Source: Acidaminococcus fermentans (GTDB lineage Bacteria > Bacillota_C > Negativicutes > Acidaminococcales > Acidaminococcaceae). Taken from it: a DNA stretch of 13,520 bases. The DNA is taken from NCBI GenBank assembly GCA_004555735.1, contig SFHH01000040.1, positions 1 through 13,520 on the forward strand, given 5' to 3'. Within the stretch, counting starts at the first letter, position 1. The number at the start of each line of letters is the position of its first letter. Positions 13,162-13,520 of the stretch are shown here, one piece after another. The position numbers were made by a program, and so were the translations under genes. Below the pieces are notes generated by a model. The model had not been told where the DNA came from, did no database searches, and saw only the letters and a list, made by a program, of their open reading frames with translations.

Positions 13162-13520
13162 TTATTTCCGTCCCGGATAGTTCTTCAATCCTTCTTCCAG
13201 GATGCGCATGGCTTTTTTCAGGTCTTCGGTATTGAGCACGTAGGCCAGACGGGCTTCGTCCTTTCCTCGGCTCATATCGGAAGCATAGAATCCGTTGCCC
13301 GGAGTGATCATGATGGTCTCTCCATCGATGTCGAACTCTTCCAGCAGCCATTTAGCGAATCTTTCCGTATCATCGATGGGCATCTTCACCATCACATAGA
13401 AGGCCCCTTTGGGATCGGAAGAGATCACTCCCTCCATCTGGGCCAGGCAGGCCTTGATGGTATCCCGCCGTTTGGTATATTCCTTCTTCACTTCTTCCCA
13501 GTAGGATTTGGGGGTGGTAT
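13162..13520 (-). CDS. PLP-dependent class I/II aminotransferase, C-terminal part (cut by window edge)
   Basis: The last 118 or so residues of an aspartate-aminotransferase-like enzyme; the gene continues beyond 13520. The sequence is TTPKSYWEEVKKEYTKRRD, then SDPKGAFYVMVKMP, then GETIMITPGNGFY. It ends with EARLAYVLNTEDLKKAM, whose arginine corresponds to the residue that grips the substrate carboxylate in this fold. The PLP-binding lysine lies outside the window, so substrate cannot be assigned; aspartate, alanine and aromatic amino acids are all possible. The stop is TAA at 13164-13162, and a strong hairpin terminator follows. Confidence 0.88.
   Translation of the reverse strand, partial: TTPKSYWEEVKKEYTKRRDTIKACLAQMEGVISSDPKGAFYVMVKMPIDDTERFAKWLLEEFDIDGETIMITPGNGFYASDMSRGKDEARLAYVLNTEDLKKAMRILEEGLKNYPGRK

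Overview
The window looks like chromosome from a diderm Firmicute (Negativicutes; an Acidaminococcaceae-type genome is my best guess, from memory only). The reasons are AGGAGG-type ribosome binding sites, TTGACA/TATAAT promoters and Firmicute-like housekeeping genes, next to an outer-membrane beta-barrel gene (Wzi family), which a monoderm would not have. Nearly everything lies on the minus strand. The plus strand carries only a DapF-fold racemase gene, a tRNA-Leu and a fragment of an integrase gene.

Layout. 41-1207 (-): secreted protein of unknown function. 1430-2242 (+): DapF-fold, CntK-like amino acid racemase with its own strong promoter. 2310-2395 (+): tRNA-Leu(CAA). 2501-3331 (-): methionine-type ABC lipoprotein MetQ. 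3433-4548 (-): MetE C-terminal-domain methyltransferase of the YxjG/YxjH type. 4712-5424 (-): a two-gene unit of a VanZ-like membrane protein and an 89-residue unknown protein. 5501-6622 (-): Wzi-family barrel that has lost its N-terminus.

6623-8208 is a mosaic of broken and foreign-looking DNA. From low to high coordinate it holds a cluster of GC-rich hairpins, an orphan open frame without a start, a rho-independent terminator, a frameshifted YjcQ-like gene translationally coupled to a CPCC zinc-ribbon protein gene, an AT-rich in-frame segment, and the catalytic tail of a tyrosine recombinase (+ strand). The recombinase fragment is followed by a pair of direct repeats and then by the 3' end of rpsI. 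The best reading is the scar of an integrated element beside rpsI, now largely deleted.

8363-12997 (-) is a conserved housekeeping block, in transcription order DEAD-box helicase, gltX, ROK sugar kinase, rplM, rpsI. rplM has its own promoter overlapping the stop codon of the kinase gene. 13162-13520 (-) is the C-terminal part of a PLP-dependent aminotransferase cut by the window edge.

Functional links: MetQ (methionine uptake) and the MetE-like enzyme (methionine synthesis or salvage) are adjacent but have separate promoters. Several minus-strand transcripts end in hairpins sharing a CTGCA...TGCAG core. I found no CRISPR array, complete insertion sequence, complete prophage or clear new defence system. 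The mosaic region is the most unusual part of the window.
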